The translations under genes were made by a program, and so were the position numbers. Positions 1 to 7,929 of a DNA stretch of 64,000 bases are shown here, piece by piece. The DNA is from Schaalia turicensis ACS-279-V-Col4 (GTDB lineage Bacteria; Actinomycetota; Actinomycetes; Actinomycetales; Actinomycetaceae). The stretch spans positions 242,783 through 306,782 of the forward strand of contig NZ_JH815210.1 of NCBI RefSeq assembly GCF_000296505.1, given 5' to 3'. Below the pieces are notes generated by a model. It saw only the letters and a program-made list of their open reading frames with translations, was not told where the DNA came from and ran no database searches. The first letter of the stretch is position 1, and the number at the start of each line of letters is the position of its first letter.

Positions 1-247
1 CCTCGTCGATTCCCTCAACTGAGACAAGTGCGGAAGTGAGAAGCTGCGCGAAGTCACGAGGCGCCATGCCGGCCTTCTTGCCCAGTTGCATCGCGATATT
101 GGTTGCCCAATCGCCATGGTCGCGGTTGCGCGGACGCTCAACCTTCACAGGGTCGGGAACGTCTTCAGCATTCAGGGTAAGCGAACCATTATCGATAGCA
201 GCGATGATGGCCTGACGAATAACAAGTGCAAGTTCTTCTGGAGTCAC
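1..247 (-). CDS. argS: Arginyl-tRNA synthetase, N-terminal part (runs off the window)
   Basis: Reading the minus strand from a GTG at 247 gives 82 codons with no stop, starting VTPEELALVIRQAI and containing VERPRNRDHGDWATNIAMQL. This is the N-terminal additional domain (Add1) and the start of the catalytic region of class I arginyl-tRNA synthetase, which charges tRNA-Arg. The RPKNRDHGDWATN-like segment is highly conserved in actinobacterial ArgS. The GTG is the only sensible start: an in-frame stop lies about 30 bases upstream, with no ATG between. AGAAGG sits just ahead of it, closer than ideal. The gene is divergent from the sugar transport operon. Confidence 0.9.
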   Translation of the reverse strand, partial: MTPEELALVIRQAIIAAIDNGSLTLNAEDVPDPVKVERPRNRDHGDWATNIAMQLGKKAGMAPRDFAQLLTSALVSVEGIDE

Positions 248-342
248 GCCTTCTAGGGTAGTTGTTTTCGTCCCCGATTAGCTACGCGCACCGAGGTGAA
301 ATAGGACGAGTTGAAAGCAAATCTGCAGGTCAGGAACGGAAT

Positions 343-356
343 CGTTACCGGTAACG
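343..356. promoter_or_regulatory. LacI-family operator candidate O1
   Basis: CGTTACCGGTAACG is a perfect 14-base palindrome between argS and the sugar-binding protein gene. The CG-centred form with GTTAC half sites is typical of LacI/GalR-family operators. A LacI-family gene lies 3.5 kb downstream in the same cluster. That this regulator binds here is inference. Confidence 0.6.
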
Positions 357-455
357 TATCCGTAAATGATTTAAAAACAACCCGACAGCCATTAAATGAC
401 TCAACCAAGCCATTTTTTCGTCACCAAATTGTGACCTGACAATCTTTTAAAAATG

Positions 456-485
456 TGGACGCAAACGCCTTCATCGTCCTATGCT
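456..485 (+). promoter_or_regulatory. Candidate promoter of the sugar ABC operon
   Basis: TGGACG (456-461) and TATGCT (480-485), spaced by 18 bases, resemble -35 and -10 boxes. The predicted transcription start falls near 492, immediately before operator O2. That is the expected position for repression by a LacI-type protein. The -35 match is only moderate. Confidence 0.4.
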
Positions 486-494
486 CACTATCAC

Positions 495-508
495 CGGAAA
501 CGTTACCG
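495..508. promoter_or_regulatory. LacI-family operator candidate O2
   Basis: CGGAAACGTTACCG matches the palindromic pattern CGGNAACGTTNCCG, centred on ACGT. It shares the GTTACCG half site with the palindrome at 343-356 and lies just after the candidate -10 box at 480-485. Two related sites about 150 bases apart could allow looping by a LacI-family tetramer or dimer pair; this is inference. Confidence 0.65.
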
Positions 509-611
509 ACGGAGATAACAATTCTTCAGACGTAGCCCCCCGCTATCACATCAACTTGACGCACTTCAGGTAGCGTCACGAACTCGAAGCGTCCAAAGGA
601 GGACACCTGCG

Positions 612-1946
612 ATGTCGAAGTTCATGAAGGTCGCCGCAGCATCCGTTGCAGCAGCCGCCGCCCTTTCTACTCTGGCAGCTTGCTCGTCAGGTTCAGATTC
701 AGCCGATGACACCACCGGCTCCGTCTACTACCTGAACTTCAAGCCTGAATCCGATGCCACCTGGCAGGAAATCGCCAAGGCGTACACCGAGGAAACCGGC
801 GTCGAGGTCAAGGTCGTCACGGCAGCTTCCGGCACCTACGAACAGACCCTCAAGTCTGAAATCGCCAAGTCAGACGCTCCGACCCTGTTCCAGATCAACG
901 GCCCCATCGGCCTGAAGAACTGGCAGGACTATACCGCCGACCTGACCGACACCGACTTCAACAAGGCTCTCCTTGACCCATCAATGGCAGTCAAGGGTGA
1001 AGATGGCAAGGTCTACGGCGTTCCTTACGTCGTCGAAGGCTATGGCATCATCTACAACCAGTCCATCATGGACAAGTACTTCGCCCTCTCCGGCGCGAAG
1101 GCTTCCTCGATGGAAGAAATCAACAACTTCGCCACGCTGAAGACTGTTGTTGAGGACATGCAGGCCCGCAAGGACGAGCTCGGCATCGACGGCGTCTTTG
1201 CTTCAACCTCACTCAAGCCCGGTGAAGACTGGCGCTGGCAGACGCACCTCGCCGACCTTCCCGTCTACTTCGAGTACCAGGACGACGGCGTGGACGACAA
1301 GGCAGAAATGACCTTCTCGCACGGCAATGAGTTCAAGAACATCTTCGATCTCTACCTGCAGAATTCCACCATTGATCCGAAGCTCGCTTCCTCCAAGGCA
1401 GTCAACGACTCCATGGCTGAGTTCGCCCTCGGCAAGGCCGCTATGGTTCAGAATGGCAACTGGGCATACGGCCAGATTTCTGACATCGAAGGCAACACTG
1501 TCAAGCCTGAAGATGTCAAGATGCTCCCGATCTACACCGGACACAAGGGCGAAGAAACCCAGGGCTTGAACATCGGCACTGAGAACTTCTTCTCGATCAA
1601 CTCTCAGGTTTCCGAGGCCAAGCAGAAGGCTTCGATCGACTTCGTCAACTGGTTGATCAACTCCGAAAAGGGCAAGAAGTACATGGTCGAAGACCTCGGC
1701 TTCATCCCGCCGTTCAACACCTTCACCGATGCTGAGCAGCCGGCCGATCCGTTAGCAAAGGAAGTTGTTTCCTACCTGTCCAACACCGAGCTGACCACGA
1801 TTCCGTGGGTCTTCACCACCTTCCCGAGCCAGACCTTCAAGGATGACTTCGGTGCCGCCCTGTCGCAGTACGCAGCAGGCCAGATGGATTGGGACAAGGT
1901 CGTCGAAACCTTCACCACCGGATGGGCAGCTGAAAAGGGCGCCTGA
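612..1946 (+). CDS. Carbohydrate ABC transporter substrate-binding lipoprotein
   Basis: This 444-residue protein is an extracellular solute-binding protein of family 1 (MalE-like). It has a positively charged start, an alanine-rich hydrophobic segment and a lipobox LAAC with the lipidated Cys at residue 24, followed by a Ser/Asp-rich linker. It should be anchored to the outer face of the membrane and deliver a sugar to the two permeases that follow. The start is supported by AAAGGAGG at 595-602. Mid-protein segments such as GKAAMVQNGNWAYGQI are typical of oligosaccharide-binding members. The substrate cannot be read from sequence, because no glycosidase or sugar kinase gene lies in the cluster. 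It is first in an operon with two operator-like palindromes upstream. Confidence 0.9.
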   Translation: MSKFMKVAAASVAAAAALSTLAACSSGSDSADDTTGSVYYLNFKPESDATWQEIAKAYTEETGVEVKVVTAASGTYEQTLKSEIAKSDAPTLFQINGPIGLKNWQDYTADLTDTDFNKALLDPSMAVKGEDGKVYGVPYVVEGYGIIYNQSIMDKYFALSGAKASSMEEINNFATLKTVVEDMQARKDELGIDGVFASTSLKPGEDWRWQTHLADLPVYFEYQDDGVDDKAEMTFSHGNEFKNIFDLYLQNSTIDPKLASSKAVNDSMAEFALGKAAMVQNGNWAYGQISDIEGNTVKPEDVKMLPIYTGHKGEETQGLNIGTENFFSINSQVSEAKQKASIDFVNWLINSEKGKKYMVEDLGFIPPFNTFTDAEQPADPLAKEVVSYLSNTELTTIPWVFTTFPSQTFKDDFGAALSQYAAGQMDWDKVVETFTTGWAAEKGA

Positions 1947-1977
1947 GCTTAACGCTCCGCACTAATCTGCCGAATAC

Positions 1978-2011
1978 GGGTGTGCGGGAACCAACCGGGT
2001 CCCGCACACCC
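1978..2011 (+). repeat. Intercistronic hairpin between binding protein and permease genes
   Basis: A perfect 12-base stem (1978-1989 with 2000-2011) and a 10-base loop sit in the 95-base gap after the binding-protein gene. No T-run follows, so it is unlikely to be a strong terminator. In other sugar operons, hairpins here protect the upstream message and raise binding-protein levels relative to permeases. That role is inferred. Confidence 0.7.
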
Positions 2012-2041
2012 GCCTTCGCATAGTTCAAGGAAGAACTTTTC

Positions 2042-2887
2042 ATGATTAAAGCTCTTAAGAAATTTGGGTTGCTCTTCGTCGGACCCACATTCCTTGCGTA
2101 CACGCTGGCGTTCCTTGCCCCGTTCGCAATCGGTTTGTACCTGTCCTTCGCGAAGTTCACGACCGTCACCAACGCGACGTTTGTCGGCGTTCAGAACTAC
2201 ATTGATGCATTCAGCGACAAGCAGGGCTTCGTTACCGCTCTGATCTTCACCGCCGCCATCACAATTGTTTCCATCATTACGGTCAACGTGTTTGCATTCG
2301 CAATCGCCTACGCACTGACCCGCAAGCTCAAGGGTACGAACTTCTTCCGTACCGTCTTCTTCATGCCGAACCTGATCGGCGGCATCGTCTTGGGCTACAC
2401 CTGGCAGACAATTCTGAACGCACTCTTGCTGCACTGGCAAACCACGCTGGTCACCAATGCCACCTACGGCTTCGTCGGTTTGATCATCCTGATCAACTGG
2501 CAGATGGTCGGCTACATGATGATCATCTACATCGCCGGTCTTCAGGGTGTTCCGAAGGAACTCATTGAAGCAGCTGAAATCGATGGCGCAGGAAAGTGGA
2601 CGATTCTTCGTAACGTGACCATCCCGATGGTCATGCCGTCGATCACCATCTGCTTGTTCCTGACGCTTTCCAACTCGTTCAAGCTCTACGACCAGAACCT
2701 CGCATTGACGAACGGCCAACCGCTCGACATGACCGAGATGGTTGCTCTGAACATCGTTAACACATTCTACTCGCGCGTCGGTTTCGAGGGCGTTGGTCAA
2801 GCCAAGGCCGTGATCTTCTTCCTCATCGTTTCCGTGATCGCATTCATTCAGTTGCGCGCAACCCGTAGCAAGGAGGTCGAAGCGTGA
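2042..2887 (+). CDS. Carbohydrate ABC transporter permease (MalF/LacF type)
   Basis: A 281-residue integral membrane protein with about six hydrophobic segments. Near residues 176-190 it carries the cytoplasmic EAA loop (EAAEIDGAG...TIP), which contacts the transport ATPase. It belongs to the MalF-like permease group of CUT1 sugar importers, without the long N-terminal extension of E. coli MalF. AAGGAAG precedes the ATG. Its stop overlaps the next gene by 4 bases, so the two permeases are probably translationally coupled. No ATPase gene is present nearby. Such importers commonly use a shared MsiK/UgpC-type ATPase encoded elsewhere. Confidence 0.9.
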   Translation: MIKALKKFGLLFVGPTFLAYTLAFLAPFAIGLYLSFAKFTTVTNATFVGVQNYIDAFSDKQGFVTALIFTAAITIVSIITVNVFAFAIAYALTRKLKGTNFFRTVFFMPNLIGGIVLGYTWQTILNALLLHWQTTLVTNATYGFVGLIILINWQMVGYMMIIYIAGLQGVPKELIEAAEIDGAGKWTILRNVTIPMVMPSITICLFLTLSNSFKLYDQNLALTNGQPLDMTEMVALNIVNTFYSRVGFEGVGQAKAVIFFLIVSVIAFIQLRATRSKEVEA

Positions 2888-3759
2888 GCACAAAGGCTGC
2901 CCCCATCGTTGCCACGGAAGAACGCTCTAACCCCGTCGGCAAGGCGATTCTCTACATCGTTTTGATCGCACTGACTCTGGTGTTCCTTGGCCCCCTGTTC
3001 TTCATCTTGATGAACTCGTTCAAGGGCCGTCTGTTCATCTCTGATAACCCGTTTGCTCTGCCACTGGGCGATTACTTCGCCGGTATTCAGAACTACGTGA
3101 CGGGCCTCGAGCAGACCGGGTTCTTGGCCGCCGCAGGCTGGTCATTCTTCATCACGATCGGTTCTTTGATTCTGATCGTCTTCTTCTGCGCGATGACCGC
3201 GTACTACATTACGCGTGTGAAGACGTGGTGGACGAACCTGCTTTACCTCTTCTTCGTCTTCTCGATGATCGTTCCTTTCCAGATGGTCATGTTCCCGACC
3301 GTCAAGATCGCTGACATATTGCACCTCGACAACCCAATCGGCATGATCCTGCTGTACCTGGGCTTTGGTGCTCCCCTGTCGGTCTTCATCATCTCCGGCT
3401 TCGTGAAGTCAATTCCTCTGGAGATTGAAGAAGCCTCCATGATTGATGGGTGCGGTCCGGTTCAGAACTACTTCCGCATCGTTATGCCGATGCTGAAGCC
3501 CGTAATGATCACCGTCGCGATCCTCAACGCGATGTGGGTCTGGAACGACTACCTTCTGCCCTACTTGGTTATTGGCCTGTCGACCCCGTACAAGACGATC
3601 CCTGTTGTTGTTCAGCAGCTGGTCGGCTCGCGCGGTTCAAACGACATGGGCGCGTTGATGGCAATGCTCGTTCTTGCGATCATTCCGATCATCATCTTCT
3701 ACCTGTCCAGCCAGAAGCACATCATTGAAGGCGTCGTCGCCGGCGCAGTCAAGGGCTGA
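2884..3759 (+). CDS. Carbohydrate ABC transporter permease (MalG type)
   Basis: A 291-residue membrane protein with six predicted transmembrane segments and the EAA loop near residue 182 (EEASMIDGCG). It is the MalG-type partner of the preceding permease, and the two form the membrane channel of the importer. The start is a GTG inside a GTGA overlap with the upstream stop, preceded by AAGGAGG. It ends the transport operon; a 13-base inverted repeat follows before the LacI gene. Confidence 0.9.
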   Translation: MSTKAAPIVATEERSNPVGKAILYIVLIALTLVFLGPLFFILMNSFKGRLFISDNPFALPLGDYFAGIQNYVTGLEQTGFLAAAGWSFFITIGSLILIVFFCAMTAYYITRVKTWWTNLLYLFFVFSMIVPFQMVMFPTVKIADILHLDNPIGMILLYLGFGAPLSVFIISGFVKSIPLEIEEASMIDGCGPVQNYFRIVMPMLKPVMITVAILNAMWVWNDYLLPYLVIGLSTPYKTIPVVVQQLVGSRGSNDMGALMAMLVLAIIPIIIFYLSSQKHIIEGVVAGAVKG

Positions 3760-3775
3760 ACATACTCATGACGGA

Positions 3776-3841
3776 CTCGCCCCTTATCTGAAGATGCGTC
3801 GCACCACACTTGATGTGACACGGCCCACGATAAGGGGCGAG
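3776..3841. repeat. 13-base inverted repeat with 40-base spacer before the LacI gene
   Basis: CTCGCCCCTTATC (3776-3788) is exactly repeated in inverse at 3829-3841. The spacer itself can form a weaker stem. It lies between the last permease gene and the LacI gene. There is no T-run. It could act as a transcript-processing structure or weak terminator, or be a regulatory site for lacI; the sequence does not decide. Confidence 0.6.
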
Positions 3842-3885
3842 CACCGTTTAACCCCCGTTTTCTAGAGAGCGAAACGAAGGCGATC

Positions 3886-4950
3886 ATGCGAGCCTCGAAT
3901 TCCCGCCCCACGATTAAAGACATCGCCAAAGTCGCCGGTGTTGGTGTGGTGACAGTGTCTCGTGCACTCAATAACAAGCCCGATATCTCCGACTCCACTC
4001 GCGAACGCATTGTGGCGCTCGCCGATCAGATGGGATATCGCCCCAACCGTCACGCTCGCTTCCTCAAGCTCTCTCACAATCCTGCGATTGCCCTGATCAT
4101 CAAGGGTATCGATAATCCGTTCTTCCAACAGGTTCTCGATCCATTGGAAGCTATCGTCCGTGAAAAGAACTATCTTCTGACCGTCGTGAAGGTCCCCCAC
4201 TGGGCTGACGAAGTCGAAGAGGCCACGAAGATCGTTGATGAAGAACTGATGGCGGGAGCTATTTTCCTTGGCGGCTCTTTCCGCCACGAAGCATCCGTCT
4301 TCAAGAAGTTCAACGTGCCTTTCGTGCTTTCCACGGTGTCACGTCTGCCCAAGGTTGATGATTCGGCGTATTCGTCTGTAGCCGTTGATGACCAAGAAGA
4401 AGCTACCCGCGCTGTCCAACACCTGATTGACTTGGGGCATACAACGATTGCCGCCCTTGGCGTTCCCGAAGGGGATGCTTCTGTTGGCGCCCAGCGCATC
4501 ACCGGCTATCGACAGGCTCTTTCAAATGCCGGTATTCCGCTTGATGACGATCTGATTCGCTTCGAAACACGCGAGCAGATGAACCCCTACACCTACGAAC
4601 ACGGATATCACTTGGCGAAGCGCCTGCTTCAAGAGCGTCCCGATGTGACCGCGATTTTTGCCATCGCGGATGTTCTCGCGATTGGTGCAATGCGCGCAAT
4701 TCGCGAAGCGGGTTTGTCGATTCCTGATGACATGTCCATCATTGGTTTTGACGGTATTACGATCGGCCAGTTTGTCGAACCTGAACTGACGACTGTCGTT
4801 CAGCCTCCCCTTGAGATCGCTCGCCTGACCTGCGATGTCTTATTCGAGCAGATCAATGATTCCGCACCGGTCCGCCACGTCTTTGTTCCCGCCACGATTC
4901 ATGCTGGTGGCACGACTGCTCCCCTGGTTCAGAGCGGAGAAGCCAAGTGA
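3886..4950 (+). CDS. LacI-family transcriptional regulator
   Basis: A 354-residue protein. The N-terminal helix-turn-helix (residues 8-27, TIKDIAKVAGVGVVTVSRAL) is typical of LacI/GalR regulators. The hinge helix follows near residues 50-60, then a periplasmic-binding-protein-like sugar-sensing domain containing AIFAIADVLAIGAMRA and GFDGI. It most likely represses the upstream importer through the palindromes at 343-356 and 495-508 and is released by a sugar ligand. The start ATG has only a weak ribosome site. It overlaps the next gene by 4 bases. Confidence 0.92.
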   Translation: MRASNSRPTIKDIAKVAGVGVVTVSRALNNKPDISDSTRERIVALADQMGYRPNRHARFLKLSHNPAIALIIKGIDNPFFQQVLDPLEAIVREKNYLLTVVKVPHWADEVEEATKIVDEELMAGAIFLGGSFRHEASVFKKFNVPFVLSTVSRLPKVDDSAYSSVAVDDQEEATRAVQHLIDLGHTTIAALGVPEGDASVGAQRITGYRQALSNAGIPLDDDLIRFETREQMNPYTYEHGYHLAKRLLQERPDVTAIFAIADVLAIGAMRAIREAGLSIPDDMSIIGFDGITIGQFVEPELTTVVQPPLEIARLTCDVLFEQINDSAPVRHVFVPATIHAGGTTAPLVQSGEAK

Positions 4951-5618
4951 GCTCACGTTTTGGGCCTGATTCGTCAATCGCTCAGGTGCTGTCGTGGATT
5001 GCGGCGCTTGTGATGGCGAACGTTGTCGGTTTGCTCATTTCGCTACCCGTCGTCACTTTCGGTGTGGGTCTTGGTGTGATGACGCTGGTTTCGTTGCGTT
5101 TGATTGCTTCCGAGTCCACGGCGATTGCCCCGGCCGTCGCTCAGGTTGTCCGCAAGGCAGCGTTGCCCGCGATTCTCCTTGCACTTATTGAAGGTCTTCT
5201 TTTCTCCCTACTGTTGTGGGAGTGGTCTGTGACGACGCATCTTGCTTCCCACTCAATGGCATTGATCGTTCGTGCGCTGATTGTGTTTGTGGTGCTGATT
5301 GCAGCGTTTACGCACGTGTGGGTCTGGCCGATGTTTGCTCACCGTTTGGCATACAGGGGACGCGTAAGCGTCAAAGATCTTCCGCGTTTGGCCAGCGCTG
5401 CGCTTTTGGCATCCGCGGCGAAGCTTCATCGGACTCTGTTGGCGTTGCTCGTTGTGGCTGGACCGCTTGTGCTGGCATCAATTTCACTGCCGTGGGCTAT
5501 CCGTTTGCTTTTCTGGTTCGTCGTCTTCGGGATTGCCTTCGCCCAGTACGTCTGCGTGCTCGCTACCTACCCCGTGCTCTCCACCGATCAGGTTGACGAG
5601 GCTTCGAGCGAATCTTGA
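4947..5618 (+). CDS. YesL/DUF624-like membrane protein
   Basis: A 223-residue hydrophobic protein with four to five predicted membrane segments. The opening (WIAALVMANVVGLLISLPVV...GVGLGVM) resembles the DUF624/YesL family: an N-terminal helix with a LPVVT-like turn, then a second helix. YesL-like genes are often next to CUT1 sugar importers and their regulators, as here, but their function is unknown. Translation starts at GTG inside a GTGA overlap with the LacI stop, so it belongs to the regulator's transcription unit. Confidence 0.65.
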   Translation: MSSRFGPDSSIAQVLSWIAALVMANVVGLLISLPVVTFGVGLGVMTLVSLRLIASESTAIAPAVAQVVRKAALPAILLALIEGLLFSLLLWEWSVTTHLASHSMALIVRALIVFVVLIAAFTHVWVWPMFAHRLAYRGRVSVKDLPRLASAALLASAAKLHRTLLALLVVAGPLVLASISLPWAIRLLFWFVVFGIAFAQYVCVLATYPVLSTDQVDEASSES

Positions 5619-5670
5619 TCCCTGGTCACGCTGGTCTAGCGTTGCTTTGGCGTGTTCATGCTCTTCATTC

Positions 5671-5703
5671 TTGAGTGACATCTCAATAAAAACGCGTTAG
5701 GGT
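5671..5703 (+). promoter_or_regulatory. Candidate leaderless mntH promoter with overlapping inverted repeat
   Basis: GTGACA (5675-5680) and TAGGGT (5698-5703) are separated by exactly 17 bases and match actinobacterial -35 and -10 boxes well. The predicted start of transcription falls on or next to the mntH ATG at 5710, and no Shine-Dalgarno sequence is present, so the message is probably leaderless. An inverted repeat TTGAG-N6-CTCAA (5671-5686) covers the -35 box and could bind a metal-dependent repressor; that last point is inference. Confidence 0.5.
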
Positions 5704-5709
5704 TCCGGT

Positions 5710-6987
5710 ATGCCGAAACTTGATTCTACGGAGATGCAGTCGCATACTCCAGGCACATCAAAGACCCATCACCCGTCGCTTGCGACACTGCTGGGTCCTG
5801 CATTCGTTGCGGCAATCGCCTACGTGGACCCTGGGAATGTTGCAGCAAACATTACCGCCGGCGCACGCTACAGCTACCTGCTGGTATGGGTTCTTCTAGC
5901 ATCCAACCTTGCAGCAATGCTCATTCAATACTTGAGCGCAAAGCTGGGCCTAGTCACGCGGCAATCACTGCCCGCTCTTCTCGGCACACGTTTGAAAAAA
6001 CGCGCACGCATTGGCTACTGGCTTCAAGCAGAAGTCGTTGCAGCCGCAACTGACTTAGCGGAAGTCATCGGCGGAGCTCTAGCACTTCACCTCCTTTTCG
6101 GGCTCCCGCTTCTTACCGGCGGAATCATTGTCGGTGTCGTTTCAACATTGTTGTTAACCCTGCAAGGTAGCGGGACACAAAAGATCTTTGAACGCGTCAT
6201 CATCGGCCTTTTGGTCATCATCACAATCGGATTCCTTGCAGGACTGGCCATTGCTCCGCCAGACGGCCCGTCAGTTGTGGCCGGCCTCGTCCCCCGATTT
6301 GCTGGCACGGACTCGGTTCTCGTCGCAGCGTCCATGCTTGGCGCAACCGTGATGCCACACGCGATTTACCTGCATTCCTCGCTGGTGAACGACCACGACG
6401 AAAAAGCTCCTCGCGCGAACCTGAAACATTACTTGCGAGCAACCCGGATTGATATCGTGTGGGCACTCGGATTGGCGGGAATCGTCAACATCGGTCTGCT
6501 TCTTCTCGCAGCATCCGCACTATCAGGGGTCAGCGGAACAGACACCATTGAAGGTGCTCACACTGCAATCGCCAGTGCACTTGGACCGGTCGTTGCCATG
6601 ATCTTCGCCGTTGGTCTCCTCGCGTCAGGCCTAGCATCGACATCCGTTGGCGCATACGCCGGTTCAGAAATCATGGCCGGATTGCTTCACATTCGGATCC
6701 CGCTGATTGTGCGACGACTGATCACGCTAATCCCCGCCCTCATCATCCTCGGCATAGGGGCAGAACCGACGTGGGCATTGGTCGTCTCCCAAGTCATCCT
6801 GTCCTTCGGCATTCCCTTCGCGATTCTTCCTTTGATCCGCTACACGCGCCAGCCTTCGATTATGGGCGAGCACTCGAATGCGACGATCACGCAGGTTTGT
6901 GGAACTCTGATTGCCGTCGCAATCGTGGCACTCAACATTTTCCTTGTGGCGCTGACCTTAGCTCCCTACTTCGGATTCGACATCTAG
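5710..6987 (+). CDS. mntH: NRAMP-family divalent metal/proton symporter
   Basis: A 425-residue membrane protein with about 11 hydrophobic segments. It carries the diagnostic NRAMP motif DPGN at residues 40-43 in the first helix and MPHAIYLHSSLV in the sixth, which form the metal site (Asp, Asn, Met). The family imports Mn2+ and related metals with protons. The gene stands alone, followed by a strong hairpin terminator. Control by Mn or Fe is suggested by the inverted repeat over its promoter. Confidence 0.92.
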   Translation: MPKLDSTEMQSHTPGTSKTHHPSLATLLGPAFVAAIAYVDPGNVAANITAGARYSYLLVWVLLASNLAAMLIQYLSAKLGLVTRQSLPALLGTRLKKRARIGYWLQAEVVAAATDLAEVIGGALALHLLFGLPLLTGGIIVGVVSTLLLTLQGSGTQKIFERVIIGLLVIITIGFLAGLAIAPPDGPSVVAGLVPRFAGTDSVLVAASMLGATVMPHAIYLHSSLVNDHDEKAPRANLKHYLRATRIDIVWALGLAGIVNIGLLLLAASALSGVSGTDTIEGAHTAIASALGPVVAMIFAVGLLASGLASTSVGAYAGSEIMAGLLHIRIPLIVRRLITLIPALIILGIGAEPTWALVVSQVILSFGIPFAILPLIRYTRQPSIMGEHSNATITQVCGTLIAVAIVALNIFLVALTLAPYFGFDI

Positions 6988-7026
6988 GGGCAGGCCCAAC
7001 TGAGCTACTTGCCCTGTGACAACGCG

Positions 7027-7060
7027 AATGGGGTCCCTCGGAAAACCGAGGGACCCCATT
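7027..7060. terminator. Bidirectional terminator between mntH and rpiB
   Basis: A perfect 15-base stem (7027-7041 with 7046-7060) with an AAAA loop lies between the convergent genes mntH and rpiB. The T-rich bases that follow are short in both directions (TTCTATT on plus). Confidence 0.8.
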
Positions 7061-7090
7061 CTATTGAGTTTCAGCGTCTAACGACACCAC

Positions 7091-7546
7091 TCACTTTCGA
7101 TGCGCTTCGTCGTAATCATCCATTTCGGAAATACGACGCTGGTGACGTTCATCTTCAGAGAACGGGGTTTCGAGGAAGGCATCGATGAATGCCAGGCACT
7201 CTTCGACGGTGTGCTGACGCGCACCAACAGAGACGACGTTCGCATTGTTGTGCTCGCGGGCAAGACGTGCGGTCGAATCATTCCACACCAGCGCAGCGCG
7301 CACACCCTTCACACGGTTCGCGGCCATCTGCTCACCATTTCCGGAGCCACCGATAACGACACCCAGAGAACCGGCATCTGCAACCACTGCTTCTGCTGCT
7401 TCAATGCAGAACGGCGGGTAGTCGTCCAGTGAGTCGTACTCATGGGCACCGTGGTCAACAACGTCGTAACCTTTTTCCTTGAGGTGCTCGACGACCTTTT
7501 CCTTCAGCTCGTAGCCAGCGTGGTCTGTTCCAATATGAACGCGCAT
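7091..7546 (-). CDS. rpiB: Ribose-5-phosphate isomerase B
   Basis: A 151-residue member of the RpiB/LacA/LacB family that interconverts ribose-5-phosphate and ribulose-5-phosphate in the pentose phosphate pathway. The N-terminal TDHAGYELKE segment is diagnostic. The active-site segment GGSGNGEQMAANRV has Glu where the E. coli enzyme has the catalytic Cys; this is the actinobacterial (mycobacterial-type) form, in which Glu acts as the base. The length is normal. Confidence 0.94.
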   Translation of the reverse strand: MRVHIGTDHAGYELKEKVVEHLKEKGYDVVDHGAHEYDSLDDYPPFCIEAAEAVVADAGSLGVVIGGSGNGEQMAANRVKGVRAALVWNDSTARLAREHNNANVVSVGARQHTVEECLAFIDAFLETPFSEDERHQRRISEMDDYDEAHRK

Positions 7547-7699
7547 TGTGTCCCTTCCTTGGGTATCAGCGAATCAACTCCCCTAGTATGACACTCCTCA
7601 CCCCTCAGCGTCACCAGGGCGTTCGCCTATGCACGAAAGTGAAGCAGTCAAGCACCATTCTTCACCCACCATCAACCTTTGCTAGACTCAATGCGTTAA

Positions 7700-7772
7700 G
7701 CCCCGATAGCTCAGTGGATAGAGCGTTCGCCTCCGGAGCGAAAGGTCGCAGGTTCGAATCCTGTTCGGGGCA
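7700..7772 (+). tRNA. tRNA-Arg (anticodon CCG)
   Basis: A 73-base cloverleaf. The acceptor stem is GCCCCGA/TCGGGGC, the D-arm contains AGCTCAGT, and the anticodon loop CTCCGGA gives anticodon CCG. The T-arm has GGTTCGAATCC and the discriminator is A. CCA is not encoded. A TTTTT run follows directly (7774-7778). TAGACT at 7683-7688 is a plausible -10 box 11 bases before the 5' end. Confidence 0.95.
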
Positions 7773-7929
7773 CTTTTTGTGCCCAATCACATCTGGACGA
7801 ACATTCAGGGCAAAGTGTTCACAATCATCAAAAACGGACATCTTCGGCAAGATACTGCGGTTTCACGTTAGGCTGAAACGGTACGCACGAATATGTGCCT
7901 GTCCCTAGTAATCGACGACAAGGATCCCG

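Noticed and set aside
7546-7908. 120-codon frame spanning the tRNA-Arg gene
   Set aside because: It runs through the tRNA and its T-run; no coding evidence.
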